NCBI RefSeq assembly: GCF_000281045.1
Contig: NW_008246096.1
Location: forward strand, 588,497-652,496
Origin: Saprolegnia diclina VS20
Lineage: Eukaryota > Oomycota > Saprolegniomycetes > Saprolegniales > Saprolegniaceae
Direction: 5' to 3'
Length of the DNA stretch: 64,000 bases
The translations under genes and the position numbers were made by a program. This document shows positions 1 through 12,543 of this stretch, piece after piece (positions within the stretch are counted from its first letter, which is position 1; every line of letters begins with the position of its first letter). The notes beneath the pieces are model-generated. The model had not been told where the DNA came from. It searched no databases and was given only the letters and a program-made list of their open reading frames with translations.

Positions 1-2752
1 GACGAGCCCGCGATCAAGGCGTCGTTCGAGATCTCGATGGCGACGCCTGTGCACCTCACGGCCATCTCCAACATGCACGTGCTCTCGACCGCGATCCGCC
101 CGTCCCCGTACATCCACAACGCGACGGAGAAGGTGTGGCAGTTTGCCGAGACGCCCATCATGTCGACATACTTGGTACGTGCATTCGAATATACGTCGAT
201 TACCACCAACGGTTGTCGATCGTAGGTTGCGCTCGTTGTCGGCGAGTTTGACAGTCTCTCGGCCTACTCGCGCGAAGGCGTCCTTGTCAACGTGTACACG
301 CCCGTGGGGAAGAGCAACCAAGGCGAATTTGCTCTCTCGGGTACGCTTCATGACCTCTTGTAATGTGGTCTCTTATTCTTATCCTGATATAGTCGCGACC
401 GAGTCGCTTTCGTTCTTCACGAAGACTTTTGGCCTCGAGTACCCTCTCAAGAAGCTCGACATGCTTGCGATCCCCGACTTTGCAGCTGGCGCCATGGAGA
501 ACTGGGGCTGCGTCACGTATCGCGAAGAGGCGCTTTTGATTGAACCCAGTACGCGCGCACGTACACCAAAGGACGTGATTGATGAATATTCTTGCTGTAG
601 GCCAGAGCAGCCAAGACAGCAAGTCGCGGGTCGCACTCACGGTCGCGCATGAGCTCGCGCACCAGTGGTTCGGGAACCTCGTGACGATGGAGTGGTGGAC
701 TGGCCTTTGGCTGAACGAAGGCTTTGCGCACTTTATGGAGTACGAGGCCGTGAACGCGATCTTCCCCGAGTGGAAGATGTGGGAAAACTTCATCCAGGAA
801 GTCACGCTCGGCGCAGCGTTCCGCGAAGACGCCTTGCTGAGGTAGACTCATGTGCTTCGATACATGACACACTCAGCGTCTTCTTAGCTCGCACATGATC
901 GAGGTCGAAGTCAACCACCCGGACGAAGCCGACGAAATTTTCGACGCGATTTCGTATTGCAAGGGTACGCATTGCTGGCAACCACTTTTCTCATGCCCAC
1001 TCTGCGCAGGCGCGAGCATCATTCGCATGCTCTGCGAGTATCTCGGTCAAGATGTCTTTTACAAGGGCATCCAGGCCTACTTGAAGCAGTAGGCTCGTCT
1101 GACAGGACCGATCGGATGGTATACTTTGGACGGTGATTAGGTTTAGCTACCAGAACGCAGTGACGTTTGACCTCTGGCACGCGCTCGAAGAAGCTTCGGG
1201 GCTTCCGCTCGCGACGATGATGAACACGTGGACCAAGCAGACCGGGTACCCCGTCGTGACGCTCACGTGTGGCGAGGTAGGTGTCGCTTTCGTCTCGTTC
1301 CAGTATAAATGGTGCCCGATGATAGGAGCTCACCGTGAAGCAAACGCGCTTCTTCTCCAACCCGTCGACGCAGGACGACGGCGACAGCCGCTGGGACATT
1401 CCGCTGACGGTTGTCTACGACGAAGCCGAGAGTGCCACCGTCCACCGTGTTGGTATTTGGTCGGCGGGCGATGCGCCGCGCGACGAGGCCGGTGAAATTG
1501 CCGCGGCCAGCGACCTCTTGGCCAACGACGAGCTAAAGCGTGCGTCGTGGGTCAAGCTGAACGCGCATTCCCAGGGCTTCTACGTCGACAACTACTGTTC
1601 CGAGGGGTGGCGCCGCCTCCAGGCGCCGTGCCAGCGTATGCCAAGAGTTCCAATTCCTTTTGTGGTTGACACGCATCGTAGAGCTCGTGCTCGGTGATGT
1701 CGAGCGCATGTGCTTGCTCAACAACGTGTTTACGCTCACGCGAGCCGGCCGTGTCGCTCTCAGCGATGCGATGGCATTTGCCCGCGCGTTCGCGGCCGAC
1801 CCGAGCTACCTCGCATGGAAGACGCTCTCGGGCCACCTCGGCTTTTACGCCAAGCTCTTTGCGGACGAAGCATTCTTTCCGGCTCTCCAAAGCTACATTG
1901 CTGGTCTCTTTCAGCAGCCGATGGGCCATTTGACATGGACGTCGCTGCCGTCGGACGACGACAACTCGGCGTACTTCCGCAAGGCCGTCATCTCGATGCT
2001 CGGCCTCGCGCGCGACCATGGTACGTGCTTGTACTCGTGTGTACGGTCACTGACGTTCTATTAGCGGTGGTAACTGCTGCGGAGCAGCACTTCCAGACGT
2101 TTGTCGCGACGCCAACGTAAGGGTCCAAGGATGCGCATACAATGTGCTGATGACATCTGCGTGTAGGGGGTCGCCGTTGGCGTCGGACTTGCGTAGCTGT
2201 GTGCTCGACTTGGTGGCCGCCGTGCACGCGTCGCCGGTCGTGTACGACCAGCTTCGCACACTGTACGAGTCGGTGGACCTCGGTGAGTTCAAGCTCGACT
2301 GTCTCTGCGCGATGGGCCAAATCCCGTCCAAGCGCCTCGAGACGCTTCAGTGGGCGCTCAGCGGGTCGCATGTGCGCGCGCAGGACATTCAGTACGCGTT
2401 CAACAGCATTGCGCGCCAGAGCCAGGCCGGTACGGAGATGGCGTGGGGCTACATCCAAGAGCACTGGGACGAGCTCAACACCAAGTACATCCCGAGCAAG
2501 GTATGGTTTTCGTTTGATTTTGCAGCGAATACATTCATCGACGTCATGTAGATTGGGTCGATTGTGTGCTTGACGATCCGCCACTTTCACACGGACGCCA
2601 AGGCCGACGAGATCGCAACGTTCTTTGCGACACACAAGCACTCGGCCTTCAAGCGCAAGCTCGACACGACGCTCGAAGAGATCCGCACCAAGGCGGCGAC
2701 GTACGCGCGCGACGTGGCGGCCATGGGCGACTACCTCGCATCGCTCGCCTAA
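1..2752 (+). CDS. M1-family zinc aminopeptidase (puromycin-sensitive type), 5'-partial
   Basis: Zinc metallo-aminopeptidase that removes N-terminal residues from peptides, probably cytosolic. The start codon lies before the window. Exons read 1-174, 226-340, 393-548, 601-841, 888-964, 1010-1088, 1141-1276, 1326-1635, 1682-2020, 2065-2116, 2167-2500 and 2552-2752, and the frame stays open through all eleven joins. The exopeptidase motif GAMENWG lies near 490-510. The zinc site HELAHQW sits near 650, followed by the third ligand in [13 protein letters not shown] about 18 residues later. The 3' half is the helical ERAP1_C-like domain and ends at a TAA at 2750. Family identity is very secure. Whether it is closer to the cytosolic puromycin-sensitive enzyme or another M1 subgroup cannot be settled without the N-terminus, where a signal peptide would show. 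Confidence 0.95.
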
Positions 2753-3604
2753 GCCGATCCTCGATCCATGGAGCGCGCGATGCCGGACGACGACGTTATG
2801 CCTCTAGTCCTGCAGGAACGACCGTGAATTCACCAACAAATAACATGGTCTATGCAACACTGAAGACGGATAGTGTCGTGCGATCGAGCAAAACAGCCGA
2901 TACGGAGAATGCAGGTCGTCACAGATGCTGGCCCTCGTGGTGTGACGTGATTGCGATGCTGACGGGACCAGCCTCGCCACACAGAACGCGATACTGTGAC
3001 ACAACAACCAAGACTTTGGCGAATTGCCCCAGAAGCTGCGGTGAACCACTGGAGGACTGAGTAAAGTAGCCGAGATCAATTGGTGGAACATGCTATTTGA
3101 GGCCAGAAAAGTTGTCGCTGTCCAGGCAATTTCGTTCCACGGAACGCGGATCGACTGGACAGCACCCCCATGGCTGCCTTGGCGCTTTCCCAGCACAGTG
3201 CAAAGCGACAAGAGAATTTGAAACGGTCGAGGTCGCCCGACGTTCCCAGTGCTTGTATTCGCTCCCGTGCAGGCCTCGAGGCAGAGGTGAAGCCCGCCGA
3301 CGTCCAGTCTCGGCGAGTGGCTGAACGCACGCGGCTTCGTGCGCGCATGAGGCGCTGTCCATCAAAGCGATGTCACGACGATCGAAGGCTCCATCTTCGG
3401 TGCGATGTGATTGGCTCGAAATTATGTTGATGGGATGAGGTTTGTGATGATGGGATGCGAGGGCATTAGGACCCCGTCAACAGTTCGGCTGAGCTCGCGG
3501 TCGTGATTGGCCAAAATGCATAAAACGAGGCCAATCACATCATCATTTGGACGGGAAATTGCCTGCCGGCTGTCATGCTTAGTTTTCCAGGTTCTCGAAC
3601 GACG
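2753..3604. other. Intergenic spacer with CCAAT boxes before the first bZIP gene
   Basis: No convincing coding exon on either strand. Near its 3' end it holds GATTGG at 3505-3510 and CCAATC at 3531-3536, an inverted pair about 70-100 nt before the chosen bZIP start, which is a plausible promoter element. Confidence 0.5.
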
Positions 3605-4489
3605 ATGGCCGACCACCGGCGCTTGATGGTGCCCGACAACTCGCGCGCGGTCGTCGAGATCGAGCGCTCCAAGCAGGCGGCGGCGCGCGCCGTCCTCCTC
3701 GAGAAGCGCAACATTCGCCGCAACCAAAGCAAGATGAACCAGCGCCGGTACCGCGCCGAGCAGAAGGGCCACCTCTCGTCGCTCGAGACGCAGGTGGGCA
3801 GCCTCTCGAACGAGGTCGCGCGCCTCGAGGGCCGCCTCGAGTACCTCCAGCGCGCCGTCTCCAACCTCTACGCCGACGAGATGAACATCGTGTGCCAGTT
3901 CTTTGTGCACTTTGCGAATGGGTTGCAGCTCGACGCGGGCCCGCAACACGACTTTTTGCGTACGATCACGGCCGACAACCTCCTGTACCTTGGCCAAGTA
4001 CGTGTGGTTTTACCACGTTTTATTCCCCGCAGCTTGTTATTTATGCTGCGATAGGCAAGTCGAACCAAGCTCATCGAGCAGCTCGAGGGCTACTCGTGCC
4101 AGTTTGCGTCGTTTCAGATGCAGTGCACGCTCATCGAAGGCCTGCCCCACGCCAGCTCGGACAAGCTCCTCAAAGCCCACGCCGAGCTGCAGCTGGGCAT
4201 CACCCCCAGCACCATCCAAGCTGTCTTCCCGCATGTACATCCGGACCTCGCGTCCAAGCTCACGGGCAAAAGCCTCCGCGTCTCGATGATGTTCGTCTTT
4301 TGCTTTGACGTCGACGGCATCGTGTACCGTCTCGACTCGGCGGCCGAGCTCGTCGCTGCGCTGGCGCTGCTTGTCTCGAGCGTTGAAGAGGCGCTTCTCG
4401 TCCTCGAGGGCTCGCTGCTCACGGCGCATGGCGAGATTCTCGTGAGACGAGCAGCACCGTCGAGCACAAGTACCCCGAGGGCCCGATGA
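3605..4489 (+). CDS. bZIP transcription factor, array copy 1
   Basis: Exons 3605-3997 and 4055-4489 give 275 residues. The basic region near residues 34-50 contains MNQRRYR and is followed by heptad leucines (LSSLETQ, LSNEVARL, LEGRLEYL), the layout of a DNA-binding bZIP dimer. Taking the last Arg of RYR as the conserved basic-region Arg, the usual Asn eight residues earlier is Ser; an Asn two residues before that could be read as canonical under a shifted alignment. The C-terminal 190 residues form the domain shared by all six copies. The intron falls after a motif related to the PDLxFM segment of the other copies. I chose the ATG at 3605 because it has A at -3 and G at +4; an upstream in-frame ATG at 3575 is possible. 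Target genes are unknown. Confidence 0.85.
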
Positions 4490-5970
4490 CCGCCCGATGC
4501 GCACCAAATCAGATTACGGTGGCGGTACGCGATTTGATTGGCCTTCAGGGTAAGTTTAACGTATTTAACCTCAAGTACGTTTATTATGTAAAACGGAGGT
4601 GCGAGAGGTTGCACCAGTCTATGTGCCGCCATTTGTCGTCTCGTTTTTGTCCATTATGTAAGAAAGCAAAACATAATATTCATTTATGAATTGCGTGTTA
4701 TCGGACATTCGCTTGAACGACGGACTATCCCGACTTTCCAACTGCTTTGGGTTTTGCCCAGGCGCTCGTGTTTTGCTCCTGAGGTTTTTTCATATGCGCC
4801 ATGTCAAAGTCTTCGACGCTGTCATCGTACTGCTTCCTCGGCTTTCATTGATGACCTCGCCCAGGGTCAACCTATCGGTATCCCGCTTGGCGACGAGACG
4901 CTGATCTACCCGCCAAGGACCTGCGTGCTAACGCTACCTCCGCCCGGATGTCTGACTCCGCCTTCGTCCGAGTTTTAGGGCCGCCCACGCTCATGCCACC
5001 ATGCGTCCTGCACCACGATTGGTCCATTTTGGTTGCTAAACCTTGGTGGCGAGGACAAAATTGACTTGACGCGTCGTTCTGGGCCAGTCGATGGGTAGTC
5101 GGCCGACTAATCTCAGAAGCCGCCATGTAGTAAAGAGCAACGAACGCACGCCGTCGGTCGATGTGTGGTGTCAACGCATCCGTCATGCGTCAATCTCGGG
5201 GATCGTAAAATATAATACCGGATGGCAACGAAGATTTGGGGGGCATTGTGGTCGTGCGAGATGGTTCGCTGCGGCAATGCTGTTCTTATGCAACATGACC
5301 TGCTTGGTGACGTCGGGCATGGAGTAGATGGTGGCCCTGTCTCTCGTCGGCAGTTTCGTTTGCATAATGGGGCGCGAACACCCCTAATGGGGTGCGCGTC
5401 TTTGCATGGCAAACATAATGAGCTTGTTCACTAGTATAAGGCAGCGGGCAACTTGACCCCGCCCCGGTCCTCAATGATATCAGGATTCGAAGCTTCCAGC
5501 AGAGCACGATTGCTGCCGGCTGGATCCGTCAGCCAAAATGCACCGACATCATGCAAAGAAGTGCCGTTTCCAAGAAGTGGAAGAGGTTTTCCGCGCAAGG
5601 CCGAGCGTTCTAGAAGACCAAGATATGGAAGCACGCACACGTTACAAGATCCAGGCGCAGAGCAAGCGGCTCGAGCCATCCGGATGGCATCCGGGGACTA
5701 CCAATTAGGTGGTGGGCGAAATCCCGCACGCGCATCAGTCTAAAATCGTCGTAACACTGCCTTTGGGCACCCGCATTGGCTGATTTTTGGCCAAATGCAA
5801 GACTCGGCGAGTGGGGTCCACCACGGGATGGACCTCTCCGTACGCAGCTCACCCCCAACGACCAAGTGCTGGAGCCAACTCCCCCACGCAGTCAGGCGTA
5901 GCGCTACGTATGCGAAGTCTTTGTGTCATAATGAAGATAACGCGGAACACGTTCATATATATATAAATGT

Positions 5971-6553
5971 AACACCCGCATTGGTCTAAAAGAAATAATT
6001 CAGTATCACGATGTTCGAAGCCGTTAGATCGCGATCTTCGCGCAAGCGTTTTGGCGCTTCAGCACACTCGTGCTTGGCGACATGGAGCGCGAGTGAGCTT
6101 GCTTTACTGCCGCTCAGAGCCGCTCAGTGAAAGCCGCGACCCAATAGGGCTTGACGGTCAGTCCATCGTTCTTCTTCAGTGGTCAGTGCTTCGATCGATT
6201 CCACGGGTAGCTGCCAGCCTTGCCACACGCATCAACGCGAGCTACGGTCTCGCGATCCTCATGAGCAATACGTACACTAGACAGTACATGATGCTCAAGA
6301 AGTTCGTCGCGAACTATGAGCTCCTGTAGGGTAGTGATAACTAGAGACTCTACGAGCTGCCATATCGGGTCGCACACAGGGCATTACTATCGAAGAAAGG
6401 TAGCAGCATCATTGCGTAAGCACAGATTGCTGGGTTGATGATCTCCGCGAGTAAACGCTCGAGTTCAATACCCAGCTCTCTGGACTCGGCGCCAACTATT
6501 CTAATTGGTCAAAAAACCTGCGTGAGCGGGCCAAACTGACCAGTGCGGGTGTT
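5971..6553. mobile_element. Putative MITE-like element with 16-bp terminal inverted repeats
   Basis: The left end reads AACACCCGCATTGGTC (5971-5986). The right end is its reverse complement with one mismatch (6538-6553). The interior of about 550 bp has no coding potential. No clear target-site duplication is visible, so the exact ends are uncertain. The same motif recurs directly at 6568-6581 and, shorter, at 5768-5779, as expected for a repeat that has inserted more than once. Confidence 0.45.
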
Positions 6554-6583
6554 GCGTTCGTGCAGTGCAACACCCGCATTGGC
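6539..6583. repeat. Inverted repeat (hairpin) formed by two abutting terminal motifs
   Basis: CCAGTGCGGGTGTTGC at 6539-6554 is followed, after a spacer of about 13 nt, by GCAACACCCGCATTGG at 6567-6582. The arms pair at 15 of 16 positions. It looks like the end of one element facing the start of another, or a solo palindrome. Confidence 0.7.
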
Positions 6584-7878
6584 TACAAGGTTTTTACGCT
6601 CGTTCATTGGTAGAAATTAGAGTTTATAGGCGCATTCAAAGGGTGCCACACAGGTTTACAAAAACCAGCATGAAAACCATGCACGGCATGTTTAAAGGAG
6701 CACCTGCCATGAGCTCTCGCCGCGGCGCGCAGAGTACCGCTTGCACAAGATCGCCACGTCATATCGAACTTCTCCTTTTCTTCTCTTTCTTCGATTTAAC
6801 AGGCACACGTGGTTATAGTCCCACCATGTAAAGGGTAGTCATCAGCCATCCACCAATTTGTAGTATCAGTCAAAAGCTAACCGCCTCGCCCACCTCTGGC
6901 ATGGCGGACACCATCACGGTTGTTGCCCCCAAGTAGCTCGGTCTTGATTGAGGAAGTGCGTTTGCATGCGATCAACACAAGTCTCTGTTCCACGGCACTT
7001 GGTTCAAATGCGCGAGTCGGCACGCACAGAGGTAGTCAAAGATTGCGTCGCAACTGCGATGCAGGTGGTGCGACAAAGCCCTGGTCCGGCATCGGTTCAT
7101 TCTGTTGTGTGAATTTTGACGATGAGCTCGGCCACATCAAAACACTTGTTGCGCCAAGCCAGCGCATTCAAGGTACGCCACTTCAGACGGACACTATAAT
7201 ATGTACTGGCTCGCATCTGGGCACTCAGGCAACCCCGTAGTTCCAACCACACAAAAGCTTTTTCAAGAAAGCCGCCTACTGCGAGTATCAGTTGCGGACT
7301 GGTGCAGCGAGCGAGATCTGTATTCGATCTGGACTCATATCACGAAGAAGCTCCATCAAGCGCAGACCGCAACTTGGACTGTGACGGGCTGCGAACCGAT
7401 CGCTATCGTGAACGAAACCAGCCACCATGCACTTCATCATCTCAGCACGCTCTCGGCAGTTCTTTCGTCACGTCGCTGCATCGTTTGTATGGCCAGTAAT
7501 AAACTGTCTCGTTCTCGTCCCGTTCTCGTCCAGCGGCCTTGGTTTCTCTAGGTTGTATTCGGCTCCTTGCCAGATCAACCCACCGCAGTGTTTAGTAGCT
7601 CCCAGTTTAGAGTCATCATGGCCGAGGCCCCTGTCCATGCTAGTACGTTGTCTCACTTCATCGACCCGACACCAGCGACACCAGCAGTGAGCAGTGACGT
7701 GCGAAATTCCACTCGTGGTATCGGTACAACATGCGCCACCCGAAGCGCAATGAGAAAACGATGACGAGAACGGCGAACCGCTCGGCTGTATCCGGAGGAG
7801 GTGGCGTTTAACGCGAAAAACGCGTTTTATCTGCTTGGCGAGAAAGTGGTAAAATACCCGTGTCTATGCACTGGCAAT

Positions 7879-8763
7879 ATGTTCACTTTTTCGAAAGCAA
7901 AGCACGGAGACACGGAGGTTACCAGTGTCAATATTGGTGCCGAGTGCATGGATCTCGACCGCGTCTTGTCCGTGACCACGGACGTCGTCGAGCTCAAGCG
8001 GCTTCGTAACCAGGTCCACCAGCAGCGCTATCGCCAGAAGAAGAAGCGCTTGGTCGGGCAGCTCGAGCGCCAGGTTGTCGACCTCCGTGCGACCGTCGAC
8101 CATCTCCACCTGCGATGGCGGCGCTTGCAAGAAGAGAAGAGAGCCTTGTCGGCGCCTGCGCTCACAAGCGACGGCAGCGCCCGCCTCGTGCACACGTACT
8201 ACACGCTCTTTGAGCACGGCCGCGGGACGGGCGCTGCGGGCCTCGACCAAATCGCGTTCCTGCGCTCCGTGATGGCACCCGACTTGGATTTTATGGACGA
8301 CAAGGTACCCCACATTAACAGCCTCGTCGGCGCGAATGCATATGCACGTGCGTAGGTAGATGGCCTGGCCAAGCTTGTCCAGCAGTGGGACGTCTACTCG
8401 TGGGTCTTTCCTGCGCTGCAGCTCACGGCGCTCCACGTCGAGGCGCCGATTATCACCGACGACCAAGAAATTGTCCATGCGCACGTCACTTTACAGCTGC
8501 AACTCTCGCCGACGGCCATCGAGACGATTTACCCGGCCTTGCCGCCGAAGGAGGCCGCGCTCGTGGTTGGGCGCGACCTTCTCGTGCCGATTTCGATGCA
8601 TTTTTATATCAACGCGGCAACGCGTCAAGTGTGCGCGCTGACGACGCACGCTGACATTGCTGTCGCTGCGTTCAAGCTGCTTGGCGACCTCCGCGCCAGC
8701 ACAACCGTCCTCGAACGCTCACCGCTGCGCCATAACGCCGAGCTGAACGTCATGCAACTGTAA
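7879..8763 (+). CDS. bZIP transcription factor, array copy 2
   Basis: Exons 7879-8304 and 8356-8763 give 277 residues. The basic region is NQVHQQRYRQKKKR, and this is the only copy in the array with Asn at the canonical position eight residues before the last Arg of RYR. It is followed by a short zipper (LVGQLERQVVDL). The C-terminal domain carries the shared landmarks RSVMAPDLDFM just before the intron, then LQLSPTAIETIYPAL and LVPISMHFY. The ATG at 7879 has A at -3. A later ATG at 7948 would trim 23 residues without touching the bZIP. Function as a DNA-binding dimer follows from the family; the role of the C-terminal domain is unknown. Confidence 0.85.
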
Positions 8764-9681
8764 TGCTACGACCGCGTGTATTATTCGACTGCATTTGCGT
8801 GCGCTCCACGAGCGAGCAGCGAGATGCTAGCAGCTATAAGGTTGCTTGTAGGAGGTAAGTTGGAGCTCGCATGTATGTAGTAGGTAGTGGGACTCGTTGC
8901 GCACCCACCGCCTCCCATTGTAGACGTTATCGAGGGCCTCAAAGTGCCATGATCACGCGATGTTCCACGCCCCATCCAAATCGGATCACCGCCATGATCC
9001 GTGGCAGTGAACATGCTGTTGAAGCGCAACCGATGTCCAATGCATATTGCGAAATCCTCCCGCCGTTTAAACGTTTAAACGCGTTTTAGTCCGGCCCCAC
9101 CCGACCACCTTTTGAAGCCCATCACCAAACGCGCTCGCAAATCCACACCAAGGCAATAACAGGCTGTTTGATTCCGTTGATCTACACCAACATTCATATA
9201 TAACCCGAAAGCAAAATCTACACACCTATTCATCTGACTGCGGTCTTGCACGAAGAAGCAAGTCGTTTGCTCTGGTGACGATCGTGTGCCCAACCGGACA
9301 GTGATATCACGTCGTGCAAGGCAACTTTCCAAGTTCATGTCTCGTACAACGGACCAGTTGCCGAGCCCGATTGCAAATTTGTGGGGATTCAAACACGAAA
9401 TTCGACGAAACGCCAACCGTTACGAACGTATCCAGAGGCGAATCTCCAGCGGTTTCGTGCAGTTCGCGCCTGTGCGCACGATGTGCTCATTCTTCTACGA
9501 GAGACGTCGGCGGCCTTCCTCCTCGACTGGATCCATACATATGTATACAGCATTTGCCTCATTTCTGAGCGCTCGAGGGCTGGTCTCGTACCGACCCGAC
9601 GACCAGACACCACACGTAATTCACACGGTTTCACACGTCATTGCGTTTACTGCGAAAAACAGAAGCGACTAGTCGGCGGAT
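8764..9681. other. Intergenic spacer between bZIP copies 2 and 3
   Basis: No coding exon recognised. A perfect 16-bp palindrome, GTTTAAACGTTTAAAC, occupies 9065-9080. Confidence 0.5.
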
Positions 9682-10542
9682 ATGACGGAGCGGACGAGGC
9701 GTCGGAGCCAGCCCGTGCGGACGGTCGAGGACGAAGCATGGCAGCGTGTACGGAGCCAGCGCAACCAGCGCCGGTACCGGTCCCGGAAGAAGGTGGCGTT
9801 CGAAGAGCTCGAGGGCCATGTGCTTGCGCTGCGTCGCGACGTGTGCAGCCTCGCCGCGCAGTCCCAGTCGTATCAAGCCGCCGTCGCGCGCCCAGCTGTC
9901 TCGATGACTGTGGCCACGAACATTGCAGTCGAGTACTTTCGCATGTTTGAGTACGGCCTCCGCGGTGCGATACACCCGTCATACAAGGCGCAGACGGGCT
10001 TCCTCACGAGCGTCATGGCACCGGACCTGCATTTCATGGAGGCTTCGGTACGTCGCAAAGTGGCAGTGAACATGTTGAATGAAAGAGCGTAGGACCGAGG
10101 CGTGCACAAGCTCTTTGAACAGCTCGACTTGTACTCGACGCTCTTTGTCTCGCTGCACATGAACTGCGACCGTCTCGACGTCCTCGTCGAAGCTGACGAC
10201 GAAGTCATCGTGCGGGCCCTCGCGGTCCTCGACCTCCGGCTCTCGCGCGCGTCGATCGAAGCTATTTACCCCAATTTAGTTGCGTCCAACGAGCCGCTGG
10301 TCCAATCGCTCGTCGGGCGCCTCTTGCACGTGCCTATTTTAACGCACTTTTACGTCAACATGGAGACGCACAGCGTGCATACGCTTTCGACGACGGCTGA
10401 TATCACGTCAGCAGCAGCCAGCCTCGTGGGCAGCGTCCGCGAGAGTCTCGTGGCCCTTCAGCAGACGCGGCTCCTCGCCAACGCCGAGATCTCAATGCCA
10501 GCGCGGCCTCCGTACGACGACATGTTGCGCCAAGGGTCGTAG
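9682..10542 (+). CDS. bZIP transcription factor, array copy 3
   Basis: Exons 9682-10047 and 10093-10542 give 271 residues. The basic region RSQRNQRRYRSRKK starts about 24 residues in. The position expected to be Asn is Ser. The zipper is short (FEELEGHVLALRRDV). The C-terminal domain keeps SVMAPDLHFM at the intron, LRLSRASIEAIYPNL, LVGRLLHVPI and HFYVN. The gene is on the same strand as its neighbours and has the same intron position, so it arose by tandem duplication. A Ser in place of the base-contacting Asn suggests altered DNA specificity. Confidence 0.88.
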
Positions 10543-10617
10543 TAGCGGGCTGTCGACCTACGCACACCACCTATAGTTGACAACACTGCATCGTCAAGCT
10601 GTCTTTTACTGCATTAA

Positions 10618-11475
10618 GGCTTCGTTCGGTTCGCGGCAATTATTTTTTAATCGATTATATACGAAATCGCCATTATTAATGATTGCGTAAATGAGAATTG
10701 GGTTTGCAGGTCCATTATCGACCAAATCTTGTTCGGTTCGCCAAGAGCAATTATTCCACGCTCATCAAGGACTCGGTCCTTGGTGAAAGCCAGGTCAAAC
10801 GACTGGCGGCAGGCGTGCCAGCCATCGATCGTCCAAGTACTGGGTCCACGGGGTGGAGGCAACGCAGTCACGCGTGACCATGGTTGCATTGCACTAGCTC
10901 TTGCGCTCGGAGTCATGCCATATCGGTGTGTGCGATCGTCCAGAGACTAGCCCTCGTCGTCGACATATGCGTACTGGAAGCGCTCCCGCCCATCGGCGTG
11001 CATCTTGTTGGTCGTGATGTAGAGAGCCATGAGCAACACTTATGTCCTGCGCCAACCTTGCGACCACTAGATACAGTAGACGAAGACCTCACTCCTCCAC
11101 GCGCGCAATAAGATCGAGATCGCTGCATGGGCCCTGCCCGCTACCTGCGCCCAGCGCATCTCGCTACAAGCCTCGAGTAGCTCGCAGTAGACGTGGTCTC
11201 TGTCTGGATGGATGAAGGACATGAGATGGGTTCATGGAGGAGCGCAACGAGTACATGCCGCCATGGCCGCCGCGCTTCGTGACGACCTTGCTTGCATGAC
11301 GACAAATGAAGAATGAGTCGGACCCCAATTTTTGAATAACGGAGTTATGAGCGCTTATTCCAAAAAATCCTACCGAACGCTATCAATTATCACGATAATC
11401 GATCATTCCAAAAATAATCGTGGATGGGGTCAATAATGGCGAAATAAGTCCATTATTCGCCAACCGAACGAAGCC
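10618..11475. mobile_element. Harbinger/Tourist-type MITE with TAA target duplication
   Basis: Terminal inverted repeats are GGCTTCGTTCGGTT (10618-10631) and AACCGAACGAAGCC (11462-11475), a perfect 14-bp match. Both ends are flanked by TAA (10615-10617 and 11476-11478), the target-site signature of PIF/Harbinger elements. A subterminal copy, TTGTTCGGTTCGCC, lies at about 10730. The 858-bp interior encodes no transposase, so the element is non-autonomous and would be moved by an enzyme encoded elsewhere. It sits between bZIP copies 3 and 4. Confidence 0.85.
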
Positions 11476-11760
11476 TAAAACATCAGCGTTGTGTGGCGAT
11501 TTCTCATTTTCGGATCCTGGAGCTTCACATGCAAGCACTCTATGCAACGGAAGAAGCAGGAGGCTCTGGAGCGAGGGCAGCCAAGTCATTATCTACCCTT
11601 GGTGCAAGAGCCAAAGTCTAGCAGGAACGGTCGACTTGGCTGTCCCCACGCCGCGCGATTATGGAGGAGGTTCCGAGGATCTCTCGTCAGCCGTGATTCG
11701 GTAACGCCGTTGGAAAGAGTGTTTGTCAGTCGCTGAACGGAAAGAGGTGTCCACAGGCAC

Positions 11761-12543
11761 ATGCCCGAGAGACGCGAGCGCCATCGCAACACGCAGCGGC
11801 GGTACCGCGAGAAGAAGCAGCGATCTCAGCAAGAGCTCATTACTGCTGTCGCGCACTTGACCGACGACAACCGGCGGCTCGAGGCACTGCGGGCACGGCT
11901 CCTCCCTGCCCAAGTCAGGTCCTACGACGCCGCGATGAGCACGGCGCGCGAGTTCATTCGCGTCTTTGAGGTTGGCGTGCGGCCGCCGCCGACCCGCTCG
12001 GACCAGTTTGCATTTTTCCACAGCGTCACCGCACCCGACTTTGCCTTTATGGACGACGTAGGCTGCATGCGGATGATGATGCGTCGGTGTCACATGTGCT
12101 CTATGTAGGCAGACGGCGCGGCCGTCTTCTTTCGGCAGTGGGCAGTCTACGAGCAAACGTTCGCGTCGAGTCGCGTCGTCGCCTTGCACGCCGGCGTCAT
12201 TCGCCTCGAGACGGACGAGGACGTAATCGTGCGCGCGCCAACCACGATGCACCTGCGCCTCTCGCGGGTCTCGATGACAACGATTTACCCGAGCCTAAGC
12301 GACGAAGATGCGACTGTCGAGAGACTCGTCGGCCGCGACTTGGTCGTGCCCATGCTGTGCGTCTTTTACGTGGAGAAGGCCACGTCTCGCATTCAACGCT
12401 TCTCGATCGAAGCGGACGTCGCGGCCGCCGCGCTGCAGCTGCTTGAAAACAACGTGGAGGCCGCCGCACGCGTCCTTCAAGACTCGCGACTGCAGACGTC
12501 GGCCAAGATTGCTGTCGACCCAATCGATGCGAGCAAGATCTGA
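11761..12543 (+). CDS. bZIP transcription factor, array copy 4
   Basis: Exons 11761-12057 and 12109-12543 give 243 residues, the shortest copy. The basic region begins almost at the start codon (ERHRNTQRRYREKKQR), so there is hardly any N-terminal extension. The expected Asn position is His. The zipper is weak (LITAVAHLTDDNRRLEAL). The C-terminal domain carries SVTAPDFAFM at the intron, then FFRQWAVYEQTF, LRLSRVSMTTIYPSL and LVVPMLCVFYVEK. The MITE lies about 285 nt upstream, so its right end could contribute to the promoter; that is inference from position only. Confidence 0.87.

Larger units (their letters stand above)
4490..7878. other. Long intergenic region without supportable genes
   Basis: About 3.4 kb with no exon chain I can defend. 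It contains an inverted-repeat element at 5971-6553 and extra copies of its terminal motif at 5768-5779 and 6568-6581. A minus-strand open frame at 5431-5679 has somewhat protein-like composition but no recognisable domain, start context or splice partners. Confidence 0.5.

Noticed and set aside
5431-5679. 82-codon minus-strand frame with some protein-like sequence
   Set aside because: No domain, no promoter or splice partners, and surrounded by repeat-bearing non-coding DNA.
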